In this document: positions 44,172 through 57,415 of the stretch, in pieces
Layout of the letters: every line of letters starts with the position of its first letter
Position numbering within the stretch: the stretch's first letter is position 1
Source: Selaginella moellendorffii
Lineage: Eukaryota; Streptophyta; Lycopodiopsida; Selaginellales; Selaginellaceae
Reading direction: 5' to 3'
Length of the DNA stretch: 64,000 nt
Assembly: GCF_000143415.4 (NCBI RefSeq)
Contig: NW_003314321.1
Location: forward strand, 382,236 to 446,235
Position numbers and translations under genes: made by a program
Notes under the pieces: model-generated
What the model was told of the DNA's origin: nothing
Databases searched by the model: none
What the model saw: the letters and a program-made list of their open reading frames with translations, nothing else

Positions 44172-46670
44172 TATTGGTGGAAATGAAAAACAATAAATGA
44201 GGGGCACCTTTCATTATCTCTGAGGAGTGCTTGGATTTAGAATTTTAGTTTACATTTAACTTTTGCATCGTTTAGATCTAATTTTTTCCATTTCCTTTCT
44301 TTTATTCTTTCCTTTTAGGATTTTGGTTTAGATTTAGCTTTTCCATTGTCTAGATCTTCTATTCCTTCTAGTTTTTTCTCATTTCTCTTTTTTTGTTTTT
44401 TCCTTTTCATTCATTTTCATGGCAGAGCAATAGTCTCATCCTTTGACTCTGGAGCAATATTTCTTTTTCATTCATCTTTATGGCAGAGTAATAGTCTCCT
44501 CCTCTGACTCTGGAGCAATAGTTGGTGCAATTACTTGATGCCATGCGATTGCAATTGAACAACTAAACTCAATTGATGGCAACATTCACAGTATGCAGTA
44601 CAGCTCCTCCTGCTCTTGGTGCCAATCCTTGTGTTCAGCTAAAGTTCTTTTATGGGAATCCTGGGGATGATCTGGATTATTGGTTCGATCCCTTCATGGT
44701 GATTGCCACATATCATTTTTGGGATGATGTTTGACATTTGCATGAGTTTCCTACATGTCTCCAAAGAATGGCATTGTAGTGGTTGAGTACAGCCATTCAT
44801 GGGGATTTGAGTGTTCTTCTGGACATCTTTAAACGTGCATTCAAACAAGCCACAATTGTGATGATGCTTTCCAGCAATTGTATCGTCTTCATCAAGGGCC
44901 ATTTGAGTTAGTAATGCAATTTGGCATTTGTTTCTAAAGCCTCTTGCTTTGTGCGAAGCCAAATATGTCGGAGCGAATCAAGTTAGGAATGTTGTGGCTA
45001 GCACTTTGTCAATATCTTGTTGGACTTGTGCATGCACTTGCTTCAGCCACCCTTGACAATGCTCTTCGCTTGGCACAACGTTATGAGACATCGCCTTTTC
45101 CAGTTCTCACTACAGGTCTTTCCGCTCCACTTTCTGTGGGCGATGGTCCTGTTCTAATGGAGGTTGATGCTGTTGCTGCTCGAGTCCAAGGATAAGGGCA
45201 AGGACGTGGTCATAGCCTTGATGTTCATTGTTGGGCGTGTGATGAAGTTGGTCATACTTATCAACGTTGTCAGCATTTTCCAGATTGGCGACCTCCATTT
45301 ACTAAGTGGAGACCTTGGCGTCAACAACGTCTTGTTAGTGCTGCTACAATGGAAAGTCTGGACACCGAGATGCATCTGGGAAATAAAGAGTCACGTGAGT
45401 AATGGAGGGACCTTGCACAAATAAGTCAGTGATCCTTCCATCTTTCTTTCGATAGTATCATTAAGGGGTTCACTTGGCACTAGTTCATCCAATGTTTACT
45501 TTCCAAGCTCATTTTTATAAAAAGAGGTTTCCTATTATTCTCTCTATGTTGGTTGATACAAGTTCGAGTTTATCTTCTATTGCTCAACCTGTTGCCATGC
45601 ATTGCCATCTACACTTGCGTTGTGCAGCGGAACTAATTTTCATTCTTTATGGCAACGGTTGTACACATGCATGTGCATGGGATGAGGCGGACTTGGTTGT
45701 GCATGTGGGTGATTTTGAGCTTGAGTTGCAGTCATTGTGGGTGGTGCTGAGTCAAACTTTCAACCTCATTCTTGGTATAGATTGGTTGTAGCGCAATCAT
45801 GCCAAGTGTGACTTTGAGGCTTCTCCCCCTTGTCTCATATTTGCTTATATTTTATTCATTCCTTTCACTTCTATATTTCTTCGTCCCTTTATTTCTACCT
45901 TTACTTCCATTACTTTGTAACCCTATTATTTCCTCCTATGTTTCCATCTTGTTCTACTCTTCCCTTTTCCGATCCCTCCAACAATCTTTGTACTACAATG
46001 GTTGACTGGCTCATGAAGGAGTATTGTAATCTCTTTGAATTTGACTTATCGTCTAGAGCCAAGATTGCCACACGTCATCGAATTCCAACCAGGAATGCTC
46101 GTCCAATCAAGGTTCCTATTTGTTGTCGGTCACCCAAAAAGATCAAGATTTTACGTGCAAACATCAAGGAGATATTGGAGAAGGGTGTTATTCAAAAGTC
46201 ATGGAGTCCTTGGGCATGTGAACCTCATCTGTAATGAAGCCTAATAGGAGTATTCGTTTCTGCATCGACTATCGTCCGTTAAATGAAGTGACAATCCCGG
46301 ATGTGTACCCTCTTCCTCACACTGCTGATCTTGGATCGTTTGCGGCGAAGTCATTGGTTCACTAAGTTAGATCTTGCTTTTGGGTACTGGTAAGTACCGA
46401 TGGCCGAAGAAAATATTCCTAAGACTACTTTTTGTACACTATTTGGTTTTTACGAATTTTTGGTGATGCCTTTGGTTTAAACAATGCTTTAGCAATTTTT
46501 CAATGAATGATGGACGAGGTTCTTTGCGATGTGCCAAAGGTGACTACTAACTTCATTAATGATATCTTGATCCACTCAAAGGGGACATGAGAAGACTACG
46601 TTTGTGATGTTTGTAAAGTGTTAGATCGGTTATGGGATGTTGATTTAAAGCTGAAGCGGTCAAAGTGCAT

Positions 46671-46768
46671 GTTTAGGTCCAAGGACACAACTTATCTGTA
46701 AGCTCCTGAGTTTGGACATGTTTAGGTCCAAGGACACAACTTATCTGTAAGCTCCTGAGTTTGGACTT
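46671..46768 (+). repeat. 49-bp tandem duplication across the TRIM insertion junction
   Basis: Two head-to-tail copies beginning GTTTAGGTCCAAGGACACAA. Each contains gypsy sequence, the TTATC target site and the first 23 bp or so of the TRIM LTR. Confidence 0.9.
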
Positions 46769-47277
46769 CCCGGGAGGTCACCCAGCTCAGTACTATTCAA
46801 ACCCAAAGACACTTAACCCCAAATATCCCAAGATCCTTAATCGATTAGAACACTATTATTCATGGGCCATTTTCTTCTATATTTGAACCCTATGGATCGT
46901 TTTTCAAGTTGTTCCCTTTAGTTGCTTACAATCCACCATTGGGAAAGCCCTGCTCTCTTAACACCCTACTCTTCGGGTCAAGCCCAGTGGGAGCAAACTA
47001 GACTAGTTAGATGTCACTTAACATGTGATGTGATTCCCCTAGCCAACCAACAGAGTCAGACCCAAGACCCCTCTGATACCAAATGTAAGCTCCTGAGTTT
47101 GGACTTCCCGGGACGTCATCTAGCCTAGTACTATTTAAACCCAAAGACACTTAACCCCAAATATCCCAAGACCTTTAACCGATTAGAAAAGGGGGTGCAC
47201 TATTATTCATGGGCCCTTTCCCTCTATATTTGAACCCTATGGATTATCTCTCAAGTCATTTCCTTTAGTTGTTTACA
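46746..47277 (-). mobile_element. TRIM-like non-autonomous LTR retrotransposon, complete copy nested in gypsy pol
   Basis: LTRs 46746-46930 and 47084-47277 flank 153 bp without coding capacity. Read on the minus strand each LTR starts TGTAAGCAAC or TGTAAACAAC and ends GGAGCTTACA. The internal region then opens with TTTGGTATCAGAG, a primer-binding site for initiator tRNA-Met. A 5-bp target duplication TTATC lies at 46741-46745 and 47278-47282. It is the best-preserved full copy in the window and interrupts the reverse transcriptase of the host gypsy element. Confidence 0.9.
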
Positions 47278-49466
47278 TTATCTTGGGTATCGTATTTCTT
47301 GTAAGGGTTTACAAGTTGATCATGACAAACTTGTGGCTGTTCTAAAGTTTCCTACTCCGAAGTGTGTGAATAATGTGCAACGCTTCTTAAGCAAGGTGCA
47401 GTATTTCGATCATTTTGTGAATTATCTTTTTGATTGCACTGCACCATTGCAAGTGTTGCTGAAGTTATCAACGTCATCTTTCATTTGGTCTCCAGATTGT
47501 GAGCAAGCGTTCGTGGATTTTAAAGGGCTCTTGATGACTCCTCTGGTTTTGGCATATCCTGACTACACTCGACTTTTTATTTTACGCGTGGATGCTTTTG
47601 ATATTGATCTTGGAGGTGTGTTGATGCAAGAGAGCCTGAGTGTGCCTGGTCAGCGCCATCCCATTGCATATATAAGTCATACATTACAACCAGCAGAGGT
47701 GAACTACTCCACGATAGAGAAGTGTTTAGCAGTAGTCTAGGGTTTCAAAAAACTTCATGCATATCTACATGGTTCTTAGACATTATTTGAAGGTGATCAT
47801 GCTGCCATTACTTCATTATTGAAGTGAAAGAATTTGATTGGTTATACTGTTCGGTGGGCTTTGAAGCTTTAGATAAATGATTTTGATATTGTTCATCACC
47901 CAAAGAGTTTTATATATGATGTTAATGCCCTTTTTTAAGCTCCTCTTCCTTCTCCACTCTCTTCCCATGTTTCTGATGAGTCTGTTGTTCCGGCATCTGT
48001 GGATTTTCTAAACAAGGATTCTGTGCCGTCGACGGTTGGTTCAATGTCCACAAGGTGTAAAACAAGATCAATCTTCTCTTGATGAGATTCACGAGGCTCA
48101 AAAGCTTGAGCCATGGATTCGAAGGCTTCGAGATGGGTTTGAGAATCTTGCATCACTTGTTGATGACTTGCCATTCCGGCATTTATATTCTTAGTATTGC
48201 TTTAAAGACGGCCTTCTTTATTTTGTGGGGACAGATCCTAATGATCCTTTACGGCTGGTGGTGCCTTTCGCCTTTATTCCACGGTTTCTCCATACTTACT
48301 ATGATTCTTCTGTTCTAGGCGGGTATATAGGATATTGTCGTGTGACTGAGAAGTTGCACAGATCTTTCTATTAACCAAAGATGTGACATGATGTTATCTA
48401 GTATATGTATAGCTATGTTTGGTGCCAAGCTTGTAATACTCCCCCTCATGTTGTGGAAGGACAGTTGAAGTCAATTGCAATTTCCCATCTATTTGAGTTG
48501 TTAGCATTTGATCTTATAGGACCTTTTCCACGATTAATTGCTGACAATGAATATGTTATTGTTGCTTTTGACTAGTTGACTAGTTGGGCAGAAGTTGATG
48601 CTCTTATTAGTGCCTCTGTAACTGATATTGGATACTTCTTCCTCAATCAAGTGGTGTTTCAGCATTCTTGTTCGGAGCAGATTCTTTTGGATAATGGTTC
48701 TGCATTTATGGCTGAGGCATATCATGTTTTGACATCTTGGTTAGGGATATGCTACACTTTCACAAGTGCTTATCATCCACAATTAGACGGTTTGGTAGAA
48801 TGGCTTGTTCGGACATTCAAAGGAATGATGGCGAAGTATGTGAATTTCAACATTTGAATTGGGATGGTTATTTGCTGTCTCTTCGGTATACATATGTCAC
48901 AAGGGTGCAGAGTTCTATTGATGCTTCACCATATAAACTTTTACATAGTCATGATCCAATATTACCAATAGAGTTGGGTTTACCTTCGCGATTGCCACAA
49001 GCTGCTAATGCTAAGTTGTGGGATCAGTATTTAACGAGCATTCTTCCACTTGTCTGAGCAGAATCTACCAAACACTTAGGCTGCATACAAGTGGGATAAC
49101 AACGGCATTACAACTCCAATCATTATCCACTTGCAAAATACAAAGTGGATGACTTGGTGTTAGTCCATTTTCCCTATCTTACGGTACGTGGTTTATTTAA
49201 AGAGCTCTTTGCTCAATGGAAAGGACCGTATCAGGTGTTGTGGCAAGTTGAACTGCAAGTTTATAAAGTTCGGCATGACATTTAACAGGCCGATCCTCTA
49301 GAAATTGTGCATGTGCAATAATTGAAACACTTCATACAAAGGGATTAAAAACAACTGAGACCACCTATAGATCCGCTAATGCCTCTTCCTAATGTTCCTC
49401 TAGATTCCAGCCCATTTACAAGAGAACCTTAATGGTCTTCCATTATTCCAAGAGCAGGGGATGATA

Positions 49467-49649
49467 TGAGGTCCAAGTGTACAGCCACAATGCCATATAT
49501 TAATATAAACTAATATTAGCATAGTGGGATTTTGGTAGCATTGGATTGGTTTCAATCCAGACCACTCACTTCTATATATAAGCTAGGGTTTTTGAGTTAA
49601 TTGATATGCACATTTTCTGTATTCCCTTTCCATATTCCAAGCATTCACA
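49467..49649 (+). repeat. 3' LTR of the gypsy element
   Basis: Starts TGAGGTCCAAGTG and ends CATTCACA. A TATATATAAGC promoter-like box lies near 49573. A decayed homologue lies at 14508 and another near 2945. Confidence 0.75.
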
Positions 49650-50746
49650 CTTCCAAAAGAATAAAGTAAAAGTGAAAAATAAAATTAGACTTAATATTAA
49701 ACATATTTATGAGTAAAGCAAGTTTCAACTTTTGGCTGTATAAAACTCATTTATAACATAACGATAAGCAAAATCCACTCATTGTTAAAAGAAACAACAA
49801 AAATAACTGAAGAAAGACAGAATAAAGGATAAAAATCAATAAAAATAACTGAAGAAAGATAGAAAAAAGGAAAAGAATGATTTTATGTTCAATACTTTAG
49901 ATTCTAAATATATAATAGGGGTAGGTTGGATGGCTCATAATTGGAGTTTAAATGTTTTAAGATTGTTTTAATGTTGTTATTTATATGCTTTCAGTTTTTA
50001 TTTATATGCTCAAGAATTTAACTCTATCCCTTCATTTAGTGGTTTAAAGCCTTGAAACTTAAATCCTACTTTATTAATGCCAAAGGTTATACTCCACTTT
50101 TTTAGTTATCAAGTATAAGGTCAAAACTATATACGTTATAAAGCTTTGATACAATTGCTATAATTTGCTGATGATAGTGCACTCATAATCAATATCATTA
50201 AACATATTAGTAAACTGCTAAACAAAATGATTGAAATATTGGAAAACAAGGTCCAACTCTTTTCAAAAAGGGTAGGGAAACTATAAGCAATCAAAGAAAA
50301 CAAATTTGAGAGATAATCCATTTAAGTTTAAATATAGAGGAATGGGGTTAAATGTTATTAGGACTTCTCATGAAGTTTAATTCAAAAATTTACATTAGGT
50401 ATTAGAGGATAATTACATCATAATAATTATATTATATAATTATTATTATTTAGTATATATATACAAAACTTCTTTTAGCTTCAAAAATGTTATAGATTTA
50501 AATATGTTAGTAGTTAGTAAGGTATTTATTGTTGATAATTTTTCCCAAATTATATATAGTAAAAGAGGCAGTAATAAATTAAATTTAACAGAAAAGGTTT
50601 AAATTGATGTGCACATATTTATTATTTATTATTTATTAATTTAATCAGGAGAATATATGAGAGTTCATTTTTTATATAATCTTGTCACTTTTGATAAATC
50701 CATGTTAAAACTAATTTATAATACCTATAAATAATATACATTAAAA
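49650..50746. other. AT-rich spacer with a decayed TRIM LTR
   Basis: About 50300-50394 is a shortened LTR of the TRIM family in the plus orientation. It is followed by TTAGGTATTAGAGGA (50395-50409), a decayed primer-binding site, so the internal region once lay to its right. The 100 bp before the lectin-like ATG match those before copy 2. No gene. Confidence 0.55.
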
Positions 50747-51667
50747 ATGCAAAACAGAATAATGATTTCCAGATTTCTTTTTATTAATCTATTTCTAATT
50801 TCTTTTTTATGCATATATTCTGAATGTATGGTTGAGTATATAGGAAAAGAGGGTGTCATACCTGTAGGTGGTCCTCGTAACATTATTATATCTACCCTTG
50901 ATGAAGTTATGAATCTTATTAGCTCAGATTATAGTTATTCTTATGGACAAGCTTTTGCCCTTTTTAATGTGATTGGATCATTTAGGGTGTTAGTAAGTGC
51001 ATGGTTATTAAGTCCTGTAAATGATCAAGGCTATTGTAGTGGTCAATATGATAAATTTGCTGGAGCTTCTGGTGATGATTTTAAAAATGGTTTATGGCCT
51101 ATTTATCATGTACTCAATGATATAAGCACATGGAAGGGGTATGATGCTATAGTTATAGTTAATGCAAATTTTATGGTTTTCTATTATTTAAGATATGGTT
51201 CAGAAATACCAAACTTAAACATTTTAAAGATTAATGGGTCAGAAACTTCAGATATTATAAATCCCCAGGATTTTTATGATTGTTCAATATCATTTACAGG
51301 TCTTATTACTGGAGATGATTATAATACATTTGCAGTTATGGAACCAGGCACAACAAAATTTTCACCAAATAAACATTATGAATTAATTCTACTACATAAT
51401 TGTGAGCTTGTATTTATGGATGTGATTAAAGATGAGGAAAAGTTTAAAGCCGGTAATGGTAATGAAGGGCAATATGGTTGTAAATTAAGACTCCAATCGG
51501 ATGGAAATTTAGTATTATATAAGAAAGATGGAACATCAAGTTGGAATATAAATAAATATTGTTCTCCATCACCTTGTGAATTAGTATCTGTTTTAGCTAT
51601 TCAAGATGATGGAAACTTAGTGTTGTATCGTAGTTTGAATGGCCATGTGGCATGGTCTTTATGGTAG
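50747..51667 (+). CDS. Secreted protein with unknown N-terminal domain and GNA/bulb-type lectin tail (copy 3)
   Basis: Intronless 306-residue protein, a close duplicate of copy 2. The signal peptide is about residues 1-27 (ISRFLFINLFLISFLCIYSE). The same unknown central region carries VGGPRNIIISTLDEVM, SYSYGQAFALFNVIGS and NFMVFYYLRYGSEIP. Two lectin-type motifs lie near the C-terminus (QSDGNLVLY, QDDGNLVLY). Most differences from copy 2 are conservative substitutions, which suggests both reading frames are still under selection or the duplication is recent. It belongs to duplication unit 2, just upstream of the intact PPR gene. A biochemical role (mannose binding) is inferred only for the tail. 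Confidence 0.85.
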   Translation: MQNRIMISRFLFINLFLISFLCIYSECMVEYIGKEGVIPVGGPRNIIISTLDEVMNLISSDYSYSYGQAFALFNVIGSFRVLVSAWLLSPVNDQGYCSGQYDKFAGASGDDFKNGLWPIYHVLNDISTWKGYDAIVIVNANFMVFYYLRYGSEIPNLNILKINGSETSDIINPQDFYDCSISFTGLITGDDYNTFAVMEPGTTKFSPNKHYELILLHNCELVFMDVIKDEEKFKAGNGNEGQYGCKLRLQSDGNLVLYKKDGTSSWNINKYCSPSPCELVSVLAIQDDGNLVLYRSLNGHVAWSLW

Positions 51668-51844
51668 AGCACGGATCTCATGTGCATTATAAGATTCAAA
51701 ATAATACATTACATAATCATTAAAATAGTAAATCTAGGGTTATACTGCCAGGGCATGGCTTGGTGGAAGAGGCCGTGGCGCTTGATCCGGTAAGCGACAG
51801 AGCTAAATCTTTGCATTTGAGTGAGAGTGCCCTCCAGCAGTTCG

Positions 51845-53140
51845 ATGGATTCATACTCTCGGAAATCAAGGAGCAGCATTGTCCTTGTCGATCAAACAAG
51901 GAGCGCCTTCTCCAGTTCCAGGCCGCATCTTCGAGAGCTGGGAGAAAATCTCCAAGGCAAGGCTTGTGTAGCAAACTCCGCGGCGCTCATCTCGTTTTGC
52001 CACAGAGTGGAGGATCTGGACGAGGCCAGACAGCTCCTCGCGCGGAGCAAAGAGCAGGGAGCCAAGCCGGAATTTTCGTGCTACCACACGCTCCTGGATG
52101 GATGCTGCAAGTTTGGATCTCCCGACGAGCTTCTCGCCGTGATCAGTGAGATGGACGAGTGTGGGACTCCTCCGGATGCTCGAGCTTACGCTTTTCTCAT
52201 CGCAAGCTACGCGAAGGCCAGTATGCTCGACAAAGCGTCGGAGATCTTCCAAACTCTCCGGAGAAAGAACGCTGGGATTGAGAGCTCCGTGTACTCGAGC
52301 TTGGTTTGGCTCTACTGCCAGGCAGATCGACCGAAGGATGCCGAGGAGTTTCTTAAGGCGATGGAGGAGGATAGGAAAGACGAGGATTGTATCAGCTACA
52401 ACGTTGTCATCTCGGCGTACCAGAGAATGGGCTGCTACTCCGACGCTACGAGGATTTTCCAGGACATGAAGAAAAAGAAGAAGAAAGAAACTCTCGGCCG
52501 GAGCACTTACAAGCTGATGCTCGACGTCTATCTCAAGGCCAGCGATCACGACTCTTTTGACAAGCTCTTCAAGGAAATGCTGGGATCTAAAGTCTCTGGA
52601 GAAGCCAGCACTCTGGAAGCCGCTGTGAATCTCTACGCCTCCAGAGACAGCGTCAAGGATGCGGAGTGGCTCTACGAGAATTTGGCTCCCAGTGGAAGCC
52701 GCTTGACTGTTCTTGGATACAACAAGCTCTTGGAGCTCTTCCTAGCGGCTGGCAACACAGCGATGGTGGACAGGATCTACCGGGAGATGCCTAGAGTCGT
52801 CTCTCCGGATCAAACCACCAGGCGCTTGGTGATGACTGCGTTCTTGCGAGCGCAGAGCTTCCGCGGGGCCGTGGAGCTCCACGAAGAGATCCTGAGAGAA
52901 AGCGGCGGCGTCCAACCTCTGCTGGATCCGCAAAGCTTTGCGCTACTCGTCCGAGCTTACGTGAAGATGGAGCGCTTCTTTGAGGCCATGAAGCTGGTGG
53001 TTCTCATGCGAAAGGCAGGAATGAAGGTGGACGAGGAGATTTACGAGAAAGTGGTCACTGGGATGGTCTCGGTCCAAGGTAAAGCATTCTTTCTCCTTCT
53101 TTTTCTCTGATCTTCTCTAATGGTTCCAGGACGAAGTTGA
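51845..53140 (+). CDS. P-class pentatricopeptide repeat protein
   Basis: Main exon 51845-53078, then a donor GTAAAG, an acceptor TTCCAG and a last exon 53130-53140 adding Gly-Arg-Ser-stop. Unspliced, the frame stops at 53110. The protein is about 415 residues with consecutive 35-residue PPR units such as YHTLLDGCCKFGSPDELLAV, AYAFLIASYAKASMLDKASE, YNVVISAYQRMGCYSDATRI and YNKLLELFLAAGNTAMVDRI. No E or DYW domain is seen, so it is probably an organelle RNA stability or processing factor rather than an editing enzyme. The start is taken at MDSYSRKSRSS because no ATG precedes it in frame. A clear transit peptide is not evident. The first codons are duplicated at 43068. Confidence 0.8.
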
Positions 53141-53486
53141 TCCAGGACGAAGGGTTAACTTGTTCTTCAGTTTGGGCATTGCTTACCAAGATCCGTTATG
53201 CCTAAGTTGGGCATATTACCAGCCTCGAGATTCTCCTATCTATGAAAAGGAAGTTTAGAGCTGCTCGTGAATTCTAAAGTTATCACTTTAGCTTGATCCA
53301 TATGCATAGTTTGGACATCTATGTCCCACTTTTTGATTCCCAGCCTCGGGATTCTCTTCGCACTACGAGAACTTCTTTGGCTCTTAAGTAACGAGAATTT
53401 TAGAACTCTTGTCGTGCTCGCAACACCATTGTATTAAGAAACAAAAGGAAAAAAAATTCCACCACATCACGAAGCTTTTGGTCATA

Positions 53487-54933
<1,447 letters not shown>

Positions 54934-55164
54934 GAAGATTCCCCGTGGCGGAGACACGAAATCCTGCCTTGGAGCTCGAGAACCCCCCAGAAACGAGGAG
55001 CGAAGAAGCCACCAGAGCTAGGCGGCGGCGTCCGCCATGACCATCGCTCTCGAGGGTTCTTCTTCTCTCACTAGGTGTGGCGCGGGAAGTGACGTGGCGG
55101 GAGGTGATTGGCATTTGGCTGCCATAGAGATATTTTGTTTTGGTGAAGTTTATTTTAGGGTTTT

Positions 55165-57415
55165 ATGGCGGGTGCTTGCTCCATCGCCGTTGTGGCGGCG
55201 CCATCGGCGTCATTGATTCGTCGGCTGGGAGGTAAACCTTTCGGGGAATGTAAGCGCGTGAGAGGATTTCGGGGGCGGATCGTCAGTGTTGGAGCACGGA
55301 AGAATGCCGGGGACTTCGATTTCGATGAGATGCCTGTCGTGGAGCAGCGCAAGAATGGGCGGTTCTTCCTGGAGATTGATTCCGAGGATGATCAAGAAGA
55401 TGATCGACCTAGTAAGCCGGCTCGCAGCAAAGAAGCCGGTGCTGCAGCGTCCAAGAGATTGCGGCCAAGCCGGGAATCCAGTCCGTCTAGACAGGGAGGA
55501 GAATCCATGAGGCTTCGCAAGAGGAGTGATTTTGGAGGTGACGATGAGGTGATCCCGGTGCCAAAGAAGGATGTTCCCAGGAAAGATGGTCGGAGTAGAA
55601 TGGTGGAGACGAGGACGAGAACTTCCTCGACTGGTGAGAGATCGTCCTCAAGTGGTGAAAGATCGTTTTCAAGTGGTGAGAGATCGTCCTCTGTAAGAAA
55701 GATGACCGAGGAGACAGCAGAAAGGATTTCTAGCCGCCGGGAAAAAAAGAATCCACCACTTCGGGAACAGGTTTATCTTCCTTCTCTCGTGAAGAAAAAT
55801 CCACAGGTGGCGATTTTGGGTGGTGGGATGTCGGGCCTTGTGTGTGCTCTTACGCTCGAAGAACGGGGCATTCGATCGACAGTTTTCGACACGGTACGTA
55901 TGCTATAGTATTTTTCATGTCCATCGAGACTGAAGTTCTTTTCGTTTGAATGAAGGGAAAACATGGACTAGGAGGAAGAATGGGTACTAGAGACATTGTC
56001 CATCGTGACGGGAAGCGGCTAGTTTTCGACCATGCGGCGCAGTACTTCACTGTCAAGGATCCAATGTTTCAGAAGCTCGTTGATCAATGGCTGTCAGAGG
56101 GAGCGGTTAAAGAATGGGATGGAGTCGTCGGCATGCTACGAGAGGGAGAGTTCAGTCCATTGCCCCACTCCGTGAAGTATGTTGCGACTCATGGCATGCG
56201 ACTTCTTGCGGATCATATGGTTTCTAAGGTAAGGTAAGGTGAGTACTTACGTCTGTCATGCTTCCGGCTTACGATGTGCATTGGCGCAGGCACGTTTGAT
56301 CACTATCCAGCATCCATGCTGGATAAGCTCGATGGAAGTAGATAATGGCACCTGGAACCTCAAGGAAAATGACCTCGGGCAGGGACAGTTCGATGCGGTG
56401 GTTATCGCACACAATGGTTAGTATTCCAGATCCATCTTCTTCGACTTTAAACTCTTTGCTTCTTAGGAAAATGCGCAAATCGATTATTAGGACCATCGGG
56501 TGCTCCTTTAGTTGCAAAACAGATGAAGGTATGTGTAGTAAGCTAAGGTGGTTTCTGAGAGTGGTTTGCAGAGGCTGGAGCTAAGCTCTGTTTGGGCTCT
56601 TCTTGCGGCTTTTGACGAGCCTTTACCTGCGCCGGCAGACGGTAGTAAATTGGATGGAGCGTTTGTTGAAGGAATAAACTCACTTTCTTGGATGGGGAAC
56701 AACAGCCAAAAGCTGTATCTGAATCAGCATCCACATTGTTGGACTTTTTTCAGTACTGCGGCTTATGGGAAAAAGCACAAGGTGCCACAGGTCAGTAGCA
56801 GAAATCAGATTATGCAGTTTCTTGAAGCTTCGCTGTTATTTGTCAGGAAAGCATTCCTACGGTAAAAGCCGAGAGAGTGAGACGTGAAGTTCTACGTGGA
56901 GTTGAGATGGCCCTTGGCATACCAGAAGGCACTTTGCCTGCGCCATTTTACACTCGTGTCCAACTATGGTAACTCCAAGGTTTTCTATGGGAACACACTT
57001 GAACTCACTCCGCTCTTCGCGTTTCAGGGGAGCAGCGCTTCCAACTAATACGCCTGGAGTACCTTGCATTTTCGATGCACATGCAAGAGTTGGCATTTGT
57101 GGCGACTGGCTTCTGGGTGCGAGCTTGGAGTCTGCTGCCAGGAGTGGCATGGCACTAGCTCATCATGTAAGTCTGTTCGTTTTCTCTCATTCTTGTATCA
57201 ACCTGTTTATCTTTCATCAGATTGCTGATTACTGTGAAAAGTCGCGAGACGGCTACGTCGAGGACAGCAGGGCAAGCCTGGAGAAATTTAGTATAGGACT
57301 AGACATGCCACTCTCAGCACTGGAAAGCCATGACATCGGGGAATTTCCAGGAGCTACAACTCCACGGCAGCAGCAAATCTCCGGCAGAGCACTGGCAGTG
57401 GCCAGGGCTGAGTGA
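55165..57415 (+). CDS. FAD/NAD(P)-binding oxidoreductase, renalase/amine-oxidase-like (8 exons)
   Basis: Exons: 55165-55893, 55956-56228, 56290-56416, 56467-56528, 56572-56790, 56847-56968, 57028-57166, 57221-57415 (1866 nt, 621 residues). A Rossmann dinucleotide-binding motif VAILGGGMSGLVCALTLEE lies at about 216-234. GLGGRMGTR follows, and the C-terminal FAD-contact segment is GICGDWLLGASLESAARSG. The N-terminal 200 residues are unusual: a possible plastid transit peptide (MAGACSIAVVAAPS...), then a charged low-complexity region with repeated SSGERS units (about 153-173). It resembles the uncharacterised plant FAD/NAD(P)-binding oxidoreductase family; the substrate is unknown. A telo-box-like TTAGGGTTT lies just before the ATG. 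Confidence 0.85.

Larger units (their letters stand above)
44048..49649 (+). mobile_element. Ty3/gypsy LTR retrotransposon, degenerate, with LTRs
   Basis: The 5' LTR (44048-44171, internally deleted) and 3' LTR (49467-49649) start TGAGATCC/TGAGGTCC and share TATATATAA(A/G)CTAGGGTTTTTG and GATATGCACATTTT. A purine-rich tract (AGAGCAGGGGATGATA) abuts the 3' LTR. Domains in order: gag (GNPGDDLDYWFDPFMV, about 44655), a CCHC knuckle CWACDEVGHTYQRC (about 45229), aspartic protease with LVDTSSS (about 45548), reverse transcriptase (RFCIDYRPLNEVTIPDVYPL, about 46256), connection/RNase H (47333-47740, with YISHTLQPAEVNYSTIEKC) and integrase (48576-48857, with AYHPQLDGLVEWLVRTFKGM). Many stops and frameshifts make it inactive. 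A TRIM-like element is nested in the reverse transcriptase. No matching target duplication was found. Confidence 0.85.

Noticed and set aside
45799-46005. Hydrophobic short ORF possibly encoding a membrane peptide
   Set aside because: It is pyrimidine-rich linker sequence between protease and reverse transcriptase of the degenerate gypsy element.
46671-47282. Direct repeats considered as a CRISPR-like array
   Set aside because: They are the two LTRs of a TRIM-like element plus a 49-bp duplication. There are no regular spacers, and this is a plant genome.
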